From Gammaproteobacteria bacterium (GTDB lineage Bacteria; Pseudomonadota; Gammaproteobacteria; Granulosicoccales; Granulosicoccaceae), in the NCBI GenBank assembly GCA_002746645.1, contig PDPU01000025.1, positions 1 through 64,000 of the forward strand: a stretch of DNA of 64,000 bases, written 5' to 3'. The notes beneath the pieces are model-generated. The model saw only the letters and a program-made list of their open reading frames with translations, had not been told where the DNA came from and ran no database searches. The position numbers were made by a program, and so were the translations under genes. Positions 26,204 through 35,097 of this stretch are shown here, in pieces; the stretch's first letter is position 1; the number at the start of each line of letters is the position of its first letter.

Positions 26204-27042
26204 CGCCCCTCCACGATGTACTCGATTGCCGGTTTCTTCGGCTTCCGTGTCGATCGTTTCGTCGCCTCGACCGGCTTGGGTTCCGGCAAGTTGAGAAGAT
26301 GGGCGATGGTCATCGGAGAATCCTCGAGTGATCCTTCGTCCTCGGGGTTTCTGAGCACCGCCGTGAGCTTGCCCACGTTCTGCGCCAGGGTGATCTTCTG
26401 CGCCTGTTCGGGGCTGACATGCACGGTAATCGTGTTGAAGCTCCGTTCCTGCCCACCCGACTGCTTGTCGACCATGGTCTGGATGCCGGTGGCGATCACG
26501 TTCAGCTTCTGGATGAGCGGGAAGATCTGTGTCTCGCCGCTCTTGCCGTAACTCAGGAGAAGATCAACCTTGTCCTTCGGTTGCAGGAAGCCCGAGATGG
26601 AGTTGATTTCGTCCACGCGAACGGTCATGGCCCGCAAGCCGTTTTCGACCTTGCCGCTGAAGGTCGGCGTGTAGCCACCCTCGAGGTGCGCCCAGAGCAG
26701 GGGTACGCCTTCGGCAATGTCGTACTCGAGACGTCGGCCAAAGGCGTTATCGAGGTTTTCCTCGACGATGCTGTTCTGGTCGATCAACTCGGCCGGGATG
26801 GGACGCATGGCAAGGTCTTCCCTGATGACGACCTCACCACGCATCATCGGCCTCGTCGGCACGACGACGCGGACAAGTTCTTCGTCCTCGTCCATCATGC
26901 TCTTGTACTGGGCAATCTGCTGTTCGATGTAGTTTCGCGAGAAGAAGACACCGACGGCACCCAGGGCCAGCGACAGGATGAACATCAGAACGGGTTTGAG
27001 ATTGCGGCGTCCGCCTTTGCCTTTGGATCTGGTGACAGCCAT
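26200..27042 (-). CDS. rcpC: CpaB/RcpC Tad assembly protein
   Basis: The 280-residue protein has a basic N-terminus, one membrane helix (PVLMFILSLALGAVGVFF) and a SAF-like domain with MRGEVVIREDLAMRPIP. It continues with GFLQPKDKVDLLLSYG, the CpaB/RcpC pattern. It is the periplasmic partner of the secretin, encoded immediately upstream of it. A Lys/Arg-rich segment near the C-terminus is atypical. Confidence 0.9.
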   Translation of the reverse strand: MAVTRSKGKGGRRNLKPVLMFILSLALGAVGVFFSRNYIEQQIAQYKSMMDEDEELVRVVVPTRPMMRGEVVIREDLAMRPIPAELIDQNSIVEENLDNAFGRRLEYDIAEGVPLLWAHLEGGYTPTFSGKVENGLRAMTVRVDEINSISGFLQPKDKVDLLLSYGKSGETQIFPLIQKLNVIATGIQTMVDKQSGGQERSFNTITVHVSPEQAQKITLAQNVGKLTAVLRNPEDEGSLEDSPMTIAHLLNLPEPKPVEATKRSTRKPKKPAIEYIVEGR

Positions 27043-27098
27043 GGTTTGCTTTCCTCCGGAGATACTGTTCTGCAGCTGCCGTGTCTAACGAACACCGA

Positions 27099-27281
27099 TC
27101 AGGGAATTGACATCAGGAATGTCGTGCTCGCCTGAAAGGCCGACAGGGTTTCCATGAACCAGTTGATCAGCGAATCGCCGCTGCCGGGCACCGGCACGAA
27201 GAGCGCGGCAATCACGATTGCAAGACCAACGAGGTACTCGGTCGCAGCGGCGCCGCGCTGACGTTTCATTGCAGTGCTCAT
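27099..27281 (-). CDS. Small pilin-like membrane protein of the Tad locus
   Basis: The 60-residue protein has a type IVb-pilin-like start: a short basic leader (MSTAMKRQRGAAATEY), then a hydrophobic helix (LVGLAIVIAALFVPVPG). The ATEY segment resembles the Flp/TadE processing region with its conserved glutamate. It overlaps the upstream gene by four bases. It is likely a minor pilin or pseudopilin; the short tail has no recognisable domain. Confidence 0.7.
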   Translation of the reverse strand: MSTAMKRQRGAAATEYLVGLAIVIAALFVPVPGSGDSLINWFMETLSAFQASTTFLMSIP

Positions 27282-27970
27282 CGCGTCAGCTCGTTCAACA
27301 CGATGGAGCTGCCACCGGAATCACCGGGGCTGATCACCAGGGACAGGTCACGATTGCTGCCATCATTGAAGGAAAGCAGCAGTCCGTTCTCATGCGGCAG
27401 GCGTGAGCCACGATGCCATCCGTTGCGCAGCAACTCCCGTTCGTAGGCACTGGCCGCGTGTTCCACGTTCAGCGTGCTGTCGATCAGGAGCAGCAGTGAC
27501 TTGCCGACGCCGGGGTCTTCCGACTCGCTGATCGTCTGCAGCGAATCACCGTCGACCACGAAATCCAGTGCCCTGTCCATCGGCTTTCCCTCGAGAGACA
27601 TGATCGAGAGGGTTCCCACCGACTCGGTGGTCTGCTTCGCATCAAGATCCAGTACGTGGTTGAATCCATCGTTCATCCAGCTGATGTAGATGCGATCCTC
27701 GACCTCATCGACGAGGTAGGCAGGCGGCGTGTTTTCGTCACCGTCATTCGGCTCGCCCCACTCGCCTGCATAGAATTCGAGGGTTTGCTCGAGCGATCCC
27801 GGATTCCGGAAGCTCGCGATGTCGACAACAAAGCCGTTGTGCACCATGCCCCGCGCAACGACTTCCAGATGGGAGTCCTCGGGCACCGGAAAATCCTCGA
27901 TCCGGTCGTCAGCCACGGCCATGCCTCCGGAAGCAAGGAAAACCACGGCACTGATCAATTGCTTCTTCAT
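27278..27970 (-). CDS. Exported protein of the Tad locus, unknown function
   Basis: The 230-residue product has a signal peptide (MKKQLISAVVFLASGGMAVA) and a soluble periplasmic domain with no recognised family. ATGA overlaps couple it both to the upstream TadE-like gene and to the downstream small pilin-like gene, which places it firmly in the Tad operon. Confidence 0.75.
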   Translation of the reverse strand: MKKQLISAVVFLASGGMAVADDRIEDFPVPEDSHLEVVARGMVHNGFVVDIASFRNPGSLEQTLEFYAGEWGEPNDGDENTPPAYLVDEVEDRIYISWMNDGFNHVLDLDAKQTTESVGTLSIMSLEGKPMDRALDFVVDGDSLQTISESEDPGVGKSLLLLIDSTLNVEHAASAYERELLRNGWHRGSRLPHENGLLLSFNDGSNRDLSLVISPGDSGGSSIVLNELTR

Positions 27971-28776
27971 TTCGGATCCCTCGCGTATTCGGGCAACGCG
28001 CCCATCTCGACGTGACCAAAAGCATCATCAAGCCCCTTGAGTTCCTTGAACAGGGGAATCTGCCCCACTTGCGATGCAATTTCTCCGACCTTGTCAAGCG
28101 CTGATACCGGCACGAGCGTGCGAACACGTTCCGCCGCCTGTCCATCACTGCCCGCACTCCAGGTGTCGGCCATGATGACCGAGGGAATGTCGAGACAGCC
28201 CGCATTGCCTCCCGTGGAACAGGAAGCTTCCGAACCGGCAACCAGCCAGTCGTTCTCCTGTACTTCCATCCGCACACCCGAACGGACGAGACCATTCGTC
28301 TCCATGTCCCACTCGTTTCCGGGCAGATCCGCGAGCAGCTCTCCGGCCTTGCCCGCCATCTCCCCGACAGCGGCACCAGTCGGTTGCGATGCGAAGTCGT
28401 AGGCCAATCCGGCGTGTTCGGACTCATTGCTGCCGATACGCACATCCGTCTGCCCGAGTACGCCCGGTGTCCGGCCATTCTCTTCACCCCACAGAAGGTT
28501 GTCGCCGCCATCGTGCTCCTGTGAGGAAATCGCCGTGTCCGCCTTGCCGAGGAAACGCGCCGATGTCTGGTCCAGGCTTCTGCTGTTTCCCCGGTCATTC
28601 ACCGTGGCTTCCCACGCCGTGTAGCGCGCGGCCTGCTCTCCGGTCTGTCGAAAGTCACCCAGTTTTCCGATCATCGGTATGGCGATGAACAGCGGGATCA
28701 TGGCCGCCATCAGAATGATGGTTTCGGTCAGTGCGCTACCAGCCTCGGCTGTTTCTGATTTCTTCGAGATCTTCAT
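27967..28776 (-). CDS. TadE/TadG-like pseudopilin
   Basis: The N-terminus has the TadE pattern: AGSALTETIILMAAMIPLFI, a glycine, a hydrophilic break with glutamate at +5 and one hydrophobic helix. The remaining 220 residues are periplasmic. Start ATG 28776 is preferred because GAGGA lies six bases upstream; ATG 28794 is possible. The first 41 bases overlap the end of the TadG-like gene. It is a probable minor pilin of the Tad system. Confidence 0.82.
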   Translation of the reverse strand: MKISKKSETAEAGSALTETIILMAAMIPLFIAIPMIGKLGDFRQTGEQAARYTAWEATVNDRGNSRSLDQTSARFLGKADTAISSQEHDGGDNLLWGEENGRTPGVLGQTDVRIGSNESEHAGLAYDFASQPTGAAVGEMAGKAGELLADLPGNEWDMETNGLVRSGVRMEVQENDWLVAGSEASCSTGGNAGCLDIPSVIMADTWSAGSDGQAAERVRTLVPVSALDKVGEIASQVGQIPLFKELKGLDDAFGHVEMGALPEYARDPK

Positions 28777-31216
28777 CTTCGTCCTCGTATCCATAAGTCA
28801 AGCTGTTTTCATTGCCTTCTTCGTCAAGTTCTGCCGCCCACTCGAACTCGAGCGTGTCCTCGGCGTTGTTGAGCATTTCGACGACCGCATAACGCGCCAT
28901 CTCACGATTGAAATGCTCGGGGTCATCGGTGACTTCGTCGAAGATCTCCATCAGGGCATCCTCGAGTTCGACCTGCAGGGAGTCCTGAACCGCCTGACGC
29001 TCTTCCAGAAGTGTCTCGATTTCTGCACGAATTCTTTCACGCTCCAGAGTGCTGCCGGCAGTCTCGGCTTCCTCGCGAAGCGCTGCTATCTGACTGTCGA
29101 ACTCACCGACCCTGGCGGCAATATCGCTCTTGACATCCGTCATCGCCGTACCGAAGGCATCCACGATCTCGTCGCGAATACGCTGGTATTCATCGCGGTA
29201 TTCGAGCATTTCCTGACGACCTTCTTCGACAGTCTCGGCAATCTCTCCGATTTCGGTGTCGGCCATGACACTGTCGAAGTCACTCTCCGCAAGACTCTCG
29301 ACCTCGCTCACGAGCGCGTTGACATCCGTGCCGACATACGAGCTGGCGTAGCTCGTCACGATGCCCTTGAGCATGTCTTCGACGGCGTCCTTGAGGACAT
29401 CTTCGACCGCTTCCTTGATCTGGTTCTTGACGTCGTCGATGGCCTCGCCGGCAAAATGCCTGAACAGCGCTTCGGGATCGCCATCCTGTACCAGGCTGAT
29501 GTATTGCGAATACTCGCTGGTATCCGGCAAGCCCTCGACGCCGTACGCCTGCATCAGCGCCGAAACTGCCGCCTGGGCATCGATGCTGGCCGGAATCTCG
29601 ACATCGGGCAAGGTCAGGTCGGAACCGACGATACTCGCCAGAGCAATGGGCCCGCCTTCCGTATCGACTCGTGTACGTGCCCTGGAACCACTGCTGCCCT
29701 GCGCCAGTGAGCGCTGTTCCGGCGACTGCGTGGCATCTTCCTCCCCACCCTCGGGTTGGGATGACGACGGTGCCGATGCCGAAGAGGCCGCAGCGCGCAT
29801 CGAGAGCGCCAGCAAGCGTTCCTTGTCTTCCACCGGGCTCAGTCGGACATCCCAGTAGGGGTTGTAGCCATTGGCGTTCTCGTATCGTGCGTCTTCGTTC
29901 AGATGCAGGTCAGGCCGTTCGAAGAACACTTCCGCAACGGAAACCGAGGAAGCACTCTGCCCCACCGACACCATATCGGTGTGAAAGGTATCGCTGGTGC
30001 CCATCTGCTCGGTGCTCTGCACCTTGTCGAGCGGCATCGATACCTCGACCTTCAGATGAATGGCGGGGTCGTCTTCGTCAATGGTTTCTTCCGAGAGCGA
30101 TCGATAATTCTGAATACCCGTGTAGCCGGTGGCGATGCTTTCCGCTGAGGTGCCGTCGATACCGTATCCCTCATCGGCAAGCTGTTCGGCCTGCGGGTTC
30201 TGTGGCGTCCATCGATTTGGCGAACAGCGCTTTCCCCGTTCGCAGTTCTCACCGGGCTCCATCGAGTCACTGCTGCCGTCGGAGTTGGCAAAGGCGCGGC
30301 CCCAGCCGATGGGCACCTCGAGCTTCTTTTCACCCCTGATGCGCCAGATGCGGGTGTGTGCCGAAACCGTATCCTTGGCTTTCCATTCCCACTTGATCTT
30401 CCCGCCTTCCTGGATCATGAAGAGTCCGGTCTGGCCACGGCGCATGATCTTGTGGCGTGTCACGGGTGTGGAGTACATCCAGAAATCGAAGAAATCCCAG
30501 TTCCTGCTGCGCGAGAATTCATCGAGCGAGTGGTTGATCATGTTCTGCCTCTCGATCATCGCGGGAAGATCCTCATCGTCGAACCCACTGGTGAAGCTTT
30601 CCCAGCGACCCAGATTCGATGCCACGCCATACAGGTTGTAGGCACTCGACGTTTCAAAGCGCGGATCCGTTTCGGAAACCACCGTATCGACGATGGAAGG
30701 CGTTGCGGCAAACGATCCGTAGTACATCGACTCCTGCGCGATCGACAGCCCCTTGTTGACCTTGTCCACGACGTTCACCATGCTGTTGGCGATGGGTGTA
30801 AGCACCTGGTCGACCGCACGCACGGCGGTTTCGACGCCTTCCAGTATGCCGTTGAGTACCGGCACCCAGCTCAGTACCGTGGATATGTTCGCGACCGTCA
30901 CCACCCCGTACTTGGACCACGAGGCCAGACTCACACCCTGCGCGATGGACACCTGATTGGCCACCATGGCGCGATTGGTGTATGCCTGAAAATTCAGTGC
31001 GCGCGCCTGCCATTGCAGGCCGCTGTAGGCAGCGGCATCGGCCGTGTTGGCAAGCCGCGTCTTGTCCGAAGCCGTCTGTATCGTGTTGTAGAGGACAAAC
31101 CCGCTCAGCGAGCCGAAGAGCAGCAGCGCCATCCCCAGAGGAAAGGCCTGACCGCGCACGCGATGAGGCAAGCTCAGCTTGTCCGGTTGTTTTCCTGATT
31201 CACGCATCGAATTCAT
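28736..31216 (-). CDS. Large TadG-like Tad locus protein with coiled-coil tail
   Basis: Residues about 20-110 have the TadG-like N-terminal pattern: RGQAFPLGMALLLFGSLSGF (a membrane helix), then QTASDKTRLANTADAAAYSG. The rest is a very large periplasmic part. Residues about 655-800 are rich in Glu/Arg/Leu heptads (REEAETAGSTLERERIRAEI), a likely coiled coil. ATG 31216 (826 residues) is favoured because GAGGG lies seven bases upstream. ATG 31222 and ATG 31207 are also possible; the longer frame starts inside a stem-loop. It lies between the pilin and the TadE-like gene. Confidence 0.8.
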   Translation of the reverse strand: MNSMRESGKQPDKLSLPHRVRGQAFPLGMALLLFGSLSGFVLYNTIQTASDKTRLANTADAAAYSGLQWQARALNFQAYTNRAMVANQVSIAQGVSLASWSKYGVVTVANISTVLSWVPVLNGILEGVETAVRAVDQVLTPIANSMVNVVDKVNKGLSIAQESMYYGSFAATPSIVDTVVSETDPRFETSSAYNLYGVASNLGRWESFTSGFDDEDLPAMIERQNMINHSLDEFSRSRNWDFFDFWMYSTPVTRHKIMRRGQTGLFMIQEGGKIKWEWKAKDTVSAHTRIWRIRGEKKLEVPIGWGRAFANSDGSSDSMEPGENCERGKRCSPNRWTPQNPQAEQLADEGYGIDGTSAESIATGYTGIQNYRSLSEETIDEDDPAIHLKVEVSMPLDKVQSTEQMGTSDTFHTDMVSVGQSASSVSVAEVFFERPDLHLNEDARYENANGYNPYWDVRLSPVEDKERLLALSMRAAASSASAPSSSQPEGGEEDATQSPEQRSLAQGSSGSRARTRVDTEGGPIALASIVGSDLTLPDVEIPASIDAQAAVSALMQAYGVEGLPDTSEYSQYISLVQDGDPEALFRHFAGEAIDDVKNQIKEAVEDVLKDAVEDMLKGIVTSYASSYVGTDVNALVSEVESLAESDFDSVMADTEIGEIAETVEEGRQEMLEYRDEYQRIRDEIVDAFGTAMTDVKSDIAARVGEFDSQIAALREEAETAGSTLERERIRAEIETLLEERQAVQDSLQVELEDALMEIFDEVTDDPEHFNREMARYAVVEMLNNAEDTLEFEWAAELDEEGNENSLTYGYEDEDEDLEEIRNSRGW

Positions 31217-31270
31217 CTCCATGCCCTCGCGCATCCAGCCACAAGAGCCGGAATCTACCCCTTGGAAAAT

Positions 31271-31295
31271 GGCTGGCGCCGCCACGGCGCCAGCC
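31271..31295 (-). terminator. Strong stem-loop between the Flp pilin and downstream tad genes
   Basis: GGCTGGCGCC at 31271-31280 and GGCGCCAGCC at 31286-31295 form a perfect 10-pair stem with a five-base loop. It lies 20 bases after the pilin stop on the minus strand. Only a weak T run (ATTTT) follows, so partial termination or a 3'-end stabiliser is likely. This would keep pilin mRNA more abundant than the mRNA of the machine genes. Confidence 0.75.
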
Positions 31296-31314
31296 AGACT
31301 CGACAGTCTTCCTG

Positions 31315-31587
31315 TTACTGGCTGTAGTCGCCCAGGGTCGCGGCCTTGGGTTGGGAAACATTACCGGTAGTCATGTCTTGCGCGGTTTGCCCCGTTGTGT
31401 CACCCACAAGCGTATTGCCCATCTGCGTGAACTGAGCCTGTACCGTAGATCCGAAATAACTGACGGCAGCAATCGCCGCAAGCGCAATCAGCGCGACGAT
31501 GATGATGTATTCCGTCATCCCCTGGCCGGTGATGCGACGTGCCGCAGCGTTTTCGGCAACGAATTTCTTGTTAACTACAGTCTTCAT
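31315..31587 (-). CDS. flp: Flp/Fap-type major pilin
   Basis: The 90-residue prepilin has a leader ending before GQGMTEYIIIVALIALAAIA, the Flp processing region. Here cleavage by a prepilin peptidase occurs after the glycine, and Glu and Tyr follow. The tail is short and Thr/Gln-rich. Start ATG 31587 has AGGAG seven bases upstream. It is the structural subunit of the Tad pilus and the second gene of the operon. No prepilin peptidase gene (tadV) lies in this window. Confidence 0.92.
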   Translation of the reverse strand: MKTVVNKKFVAENAAARRITGQGMTEYIIIVALIALAAIAAVSYFGSTVQAQFTQMGNTLVGDTTGQTAQDMTTGNVSQPKAATLGDYSQ

Positions 31588-31710
31588 GGATTTCTCCTGT
31601 TTTCTCTTAACCACATGGTTTGAGCAGCTTCTGCTGCCGATTGACCCGGTCACCCGAGTGTTGTTTGCCCCGGATGGAGCAAATTCCTGCCGGATGTCGT
31701 GCACATTCCG

Positions 31711-32586
31711 TCACCTGACATCCGCCTGTCCTGTTTCCTGCCGACCCGAGCTGCCCGATTGCCCGGTCACGTATTCGCCAAGCCTTATCCGCCCGCTCAG
31801 AAACTCCTCGACCGACACGTCGGTGAAGCTGTCATCAGGCGTAAAGACCGTTGCCGCCACGTCCACATCATCGAAGTCATCCCAGCGCTCCATCACTCCC
31901 GAGGCACTGACCGAAATCACGACGCGCTGCTCCCTGTCGCTGTAGGCATCCAGACGCACGAACGCGTTCTGTCGGTCACGGCACTCCCAGACATCGAGAA
32001 ACTCGCCGCGATAGCTGACCGACGGCTGAACCTTCGCAGCCAGGTATTCGCAGGCGCGTTCAGGTGGAAGCGGGCTGAGCATCGGAAAATCGGGGAAGAC
32101 GATGCTCCTGTCATCGACATCGCTGTCCGCTTCGGCCGCGATGACATCCATCGACTTGCTCACCTGTCCGGTGTCGTCCGTCAGAGTCAGAGGCACCTTG
32201 TGAATCCAGCGCCGTCTTGCATCCATCATCCAGGCTTCGGTCGTGGCTGCGTTCAGGAGGTACTGATACGCGCCTTCGGAAAGCATGTCGGTCACGAGAA
32301 GCCCGCTGTCACCCAGCAGCACCTGGGCGTCGAGCTGCACTCGACCGGACCGGGTATCAATGAGGCGATAGCGCCAGCTTTCCGCTTTCACCCGCCTGGC
32401 TTCGCTGCTGATGGCATCACTGTCGGCAGCATCAGTGCCGGCGGTATCACCGACAACGTTGCCGCCGACGGTCTCGCTTCCTGATGCCCAGACGGCACCG
32501 GTAACCAGTACACCGGCCACACAGAACAGGCACAAAGACCTTGCCTTCACGTAATGGATTCTGCTGCTGTCGATCGACAATGGCAT
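31711..32586 (-). CDS. Exported protein at the head of the Tad operon
   Basis: ATG 32586 has GGAGG eight bases upstream and gives 291 residues with an N-terminal signal (SLCLFCVAGVLVTGAVWASG). The mature part includes EARRVKAESWRYRLIDTRSG and a segment ending GVMERWDDFDDVDV. It has the look of a periplasmic beta-rich protein; no family was recognised. It is the first gene after the divergent control region, with the pilin gene 123 bases further on. A longer in-frame start extends into the control region and is rejected. Confidence 0.75.
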   Translation of the reverse strand: MPLSIDSSRIHYVKARSLCLFCVAGVLVTGAVWASGSETVGGNVVGDTAGTDAADSDAISSEARRVKAESWRYRLIDTRSGRVQLDAQVLLGDSGLLVTDMLSEGAYQYLLNAATTEAWMMDARRRWIHKVPLTLTDDTGQVSKSMDVIAAEADSDVDDRSIVFPDFPMLSPLPPERACEYLAAKVQPSVSYRGEFLDVWECRDRQNAFVRLDAYSDREQRVVISVSASGVMERWDDFDDVDVAATVFTPDDSFTDVSVEEFLSGRIRLGEYVTGQSGSSGRQETGQADVR

Positions 32587-32644
32587 CGATGCCACCTCCG
32601 TTTCAGGTGTGCGAACGGCTCGCACTTCCCTTGCTGGAGGTGTA

Positions 32645-32732
32645 AACGCACTCCGACATTTTTTTTCACGGCCGCAGCGAATTTTTTTCGAAAAAATTTT
32701 CGAGGGTGCTCGGAACCGCATTGGAGTGCGTT
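32645..32732. promoter_or_regulatory. Divergent control region with 10-base inverted repeat and A/T tracts
   Basis: AACGCACTCC at 32645-32654 is matched exactly by its reverse complement at 32723-32732, 68 bases apart. Between them lie T-rich runs and a near-palindrome of T and A around TTCGAA (about 32680-32700). The region separates the Tad operon from the divergent 67-residue membrane protein. The two arms could be paired operator sites for a looping regulator; the A/T tracts could be promoter or bending DNA. Confidence 0.6.
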
Positions 32733-32790
32733 CTGCAAGGTGTGGTGCAACAGCTCACCGCCTCACCGTCAACACATGAAGGAGTAACCC

Positions 32791-32994
32791 ATGTCAACCC
32801 TGTTCATCGGAAACCTTGTCGGCCGCATGTTTGCAAGCTACCTCGTGGTGCTCGCCATCATGCTGCTGTTCAGCAAGTTGAAACCGAAAGTGGCGGCACG
32901 ACGCAGCCTGCGCTGGTATGGCCTTGCCATGACCATGCTGGTATTCATGGTGGGTATCGGTCGCGCCGTGACCAGTAACGGCGGCATCGCCTGA
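32791..32994 (+). CDS. Small two-helix membrane protein
   Basis: The 67-residue protein has a hydrophobic stretch (SYLVVLAIMLLFSKL), a basic loop (KPKVAARRSLRW) and a second helix (GLAMTMLVFMVGIG). AAGGAG seven bases before the ATG makes translation likely. It is divergent from the Tad operon across the inverted-repeat region. No family was recognised. Confidence 0.75.
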   Translation: MSTLFIGNLVGRMFASYLVVLAIMLLFSKLKPKVAARRSLRWYGLAMTMLVFMVGIGRAVTSNGGIA

Positions 32995-33094
32995 AGCCGG
33001 GTGCTCGCCGGCCAGAGTGGCCGCGTCGCCGGCTCTCCGGCTGATGCAGACGCAACGATCAACGACTCGGCCGTGTTGCCGCGCCGTGATGCGT

Positions 33095-33793
33095 TCAGTC
33101 CGCTTCCAGCACTCCGTGGCTCAGCCGCAGCACCCGGTCCATCTTGGCGGCCAGGCGGTTGTCGTGCGTGACCACGAGAAAGCTCGTGCCGCGCTCACGG
33201 TTGAGTTCGAGCATCAGTTCGTTGATGCGCGTCGAGGTGTCCTCGTCGAGGTTGCCCGTCGGCTCGTCGGCAAGGATGATCGAGGGGCGGTTGACCATGG
33301 CGCGGGCAATCGCCGCGCGCTGACGCTCGCCACCCGACAGCTCCGAGGGCTTGTGCTCGAGACGCTGCCCGAGGCCGACACGCGCGAGCAGTTCGGCGGC
33401 ACGCGCGCCTGCCTCGGTGACGTTCATGCCGGCAATGAGCAGCGGCATTGCCACGTTCTCCTGCGCCGTGAACTCGGGCAGGAGATGATGAAACTGGTAC
33501 ACGAACCCGACCTTCTCGTTCCTGAGTCTGCCGATGGCCTTCGCACCGAGACCTTGCAGCGCCACACCATCGATACTCACGCTGCCGGCATCGGGCCTGT
33601 CGAGCCCGCCGAGCAGATGCAGCAGCGTGCTCTTGCCGCTGCCCGAGGCCCCGACGATCGCCACGCGCTCGCCACGCGCCACGGCAAGGCTCACGTCCCG
33701 GAGCACGTCCACCGAGAGCTTGCCCGCACCGTAATGTCTGGCGAGTTGCTCGGCGACGAGCACCATGCCGCGCCTCGTGTCCTGATCATTCAT
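33095..33793 (-). CDS. lolD: Lipoprotein-releasing ABC transporter ATPase
   Basis: LolD powers release of outer-membrane lipoproteins from the inner membrane to LolA. The 232-residue ATPase has Walker [10 protein letters not shown], signature LSGGERQR, Walker [13 protein letters not shown] and the MacB/LolD-type [16 protein letters not shown]. It overlaps the upstream permease gene by eight bases, a usual lolC-lolD arrangement. Confidence 0.92.
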   Translation of the reverse strand: MNDQDTRRGMVLVAEQLARHYGAGKLSVDVLRDVSLAVARGERVAIVGASGSGKSTLLHLLGGLDRPDAGSVSIDGVALQGLGAKAIGRLRNEKVGFVYQFHHLLPEFTAQENVAMPLLIAGMNVTEAGARAAELLARVGLGQRLEHKPSELSGGERQRAAIARAMVNRPSIILADEPTGNLDEDTSTRINELMLELNRERGTSFLVVTHDNRLAAKMDRVLRLSHGVLEAD

Positions 33794-35051
33794 GCGACAG
33801 CGCCTCGGCCGGGTTGGTGCGCGACGCGCGCCAGGCAGGGTACAGCGTGGCCAGCAGCGAGAGCGTGAAGGCGAGAATGCCCACGCGCGTCACGTCCGGC
33901 CAGCGCAGGTCCGAGGGCATCTCGTCGATGTAGTACACCTCGGGATCGAGTACCGGCCCGGTGAAGCGCTCGATGAAGGGCACCACCACGTCGATGTTGC
34001 TGGCAAGCGCGATGCCGCCGGCCAGCCCGGCAAGGGTGCCGAGCACGCCGATCACGAGCCCCTGCACGATGAACACGCGCATGACGCTGCCGGGCGAGGC
34101 ACCGATGGTGCGGAGGATCGCGATGTCACTCTGCTTGTCCTGCACCAGCATCACCAGCGTCGAGATGATGTTGAAGGCGGCAACGGCAACGATCATCGAG
34201 AGGATGATGAACATCATCGTCTTCTCCATGCGCACGGCGGCAAAGTAGTTCGCATTCTGTTGCGTCCAGTCGCTGACGAAATAGTCGAAACTGAAGTCAT
34301 CGCGGAGTTCATGCGAGACCCGCGGCGCGTTTCCCGTGTCGGCGAGTTGCAGACGTACACCGGAAAACCCGACATCAGGGTATTCGCCACCGAGTCGGAA
34401 CAGCTTGCTGGCATCGCCAGCGTGCATGACCGCGAGGTTCCGGTCGAACTGGAACATGCCGAAACGGAAGATGCCGGAAACGGTGAAGCGCTTGACGCGC
34501 GGCACGAAACCGACCGGCGTCACGCTCGCTTCGGGAGTGATGACCATGATGCGGTCGCCGACAATGGCACCGAGGTAGCTGGCCAGATCCACCCCGAGCA
34601 GGATGCCGAACTCGCCCGGCGGCAGCGCGCTGGCGAGGGAGTCGATGTACTCGAGCCTTTCCTCGAGTTCCGAGACCTTGCCCTCTTCCTCGGGCAACAC
34701 ACCGCGCACGAGTGCGCCGGTCGAGCGGCCACCGTGCACGAGCATGACCTGCCCTTCCACATAGGGGGCGGCACCCGTGACCTCGGGATGCGCGGACGCG
34801 GTGTCGGCCACCGAGCGCCAGTTCCTGAGCGGTGCGCCGATGGCCGATACCGTTGCATGGGCCGAGGCACCGACGATGCGCTCGCGCATCTCCTTCTCGA
34901 ATCCGTTCATGACCGAAGTGACGGTGATGAGCGCCGTCACGCCGAGAAAGATGCCGATGATCGACACCAGTGAAATGAAGGAAATGAAGTTGTTGCGCTG
35001 TCTGGCGCGCGTGTAGCGCAGGCCGACGAACAGCTCGAATGGTTGAAACAT
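33786..35051 (-). CDS. lolC: Lipoprotein-releasing system permease (LolC/LolE/LolF)
   Basis: The 421-residue protein has the LolC/E layout: an N-terminal helix ([20 protein letters not shown]), [11 protein letters not shown], a large periplasmic domain, then three C-terminal helices. Start ATG 35051 ([18 protein letters not shown]) is the family start; the long upstream extension is a shadow of the mfd 5' end. Only one permease gene accompanies lolD here, so it may be the LolF-type single permease, or the partner lies elsewhere. Confidence 0.9.
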   Translation of the reverse strand: MFQPFELFVGLRYTRARQRNNFISFISLVSIIGIFLGVTALITVTSVMNGFEKEMRERIVGASAHATVSAIGAPLRNWRSVADTASAHPEVTGAAPYVEGQVMLVHGGRSTGALVRGVLPEEEGKVSELEERLEYIDSLASALPPGEFGILLGVDLASYLGAIVGDRIMVITPEASVTPVGFVPRVKRFTVSGIFRFGMFQFDRNLAVMHAGDASKLFRLGGEYPDVGFSGVRLQLADTGNAPRVSHELRDDFSFDYFVSDWTQQNANYFAAVRMEKTMMFIILSMIVAVAAFNIISTLVMLVQDKQSDIAILRTIGASPGSVMRVFIVQGLVIGVLGTLAGLAGGIALASNIDVVVPFIERFTGPVLDPEVYYIDEMPSDLRWPDVTRVGILAFTLSLLATLYPAWRASRTNPAEALSHE

Positions 35052-35097
35052 CGACCGATTATAGGCAGCGGATGCAGGCCTGTGGGACAATTGCCGG

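Noticed and set aside
31679..31693. Sigma-54-like promoter (GGCAGGAATTTGC) upstream of the Flp pilin on the minus strand
   Set aside because: The GG and GC elements are nine bases apart instead of ten, so the spacing is wrong for sigma-54.
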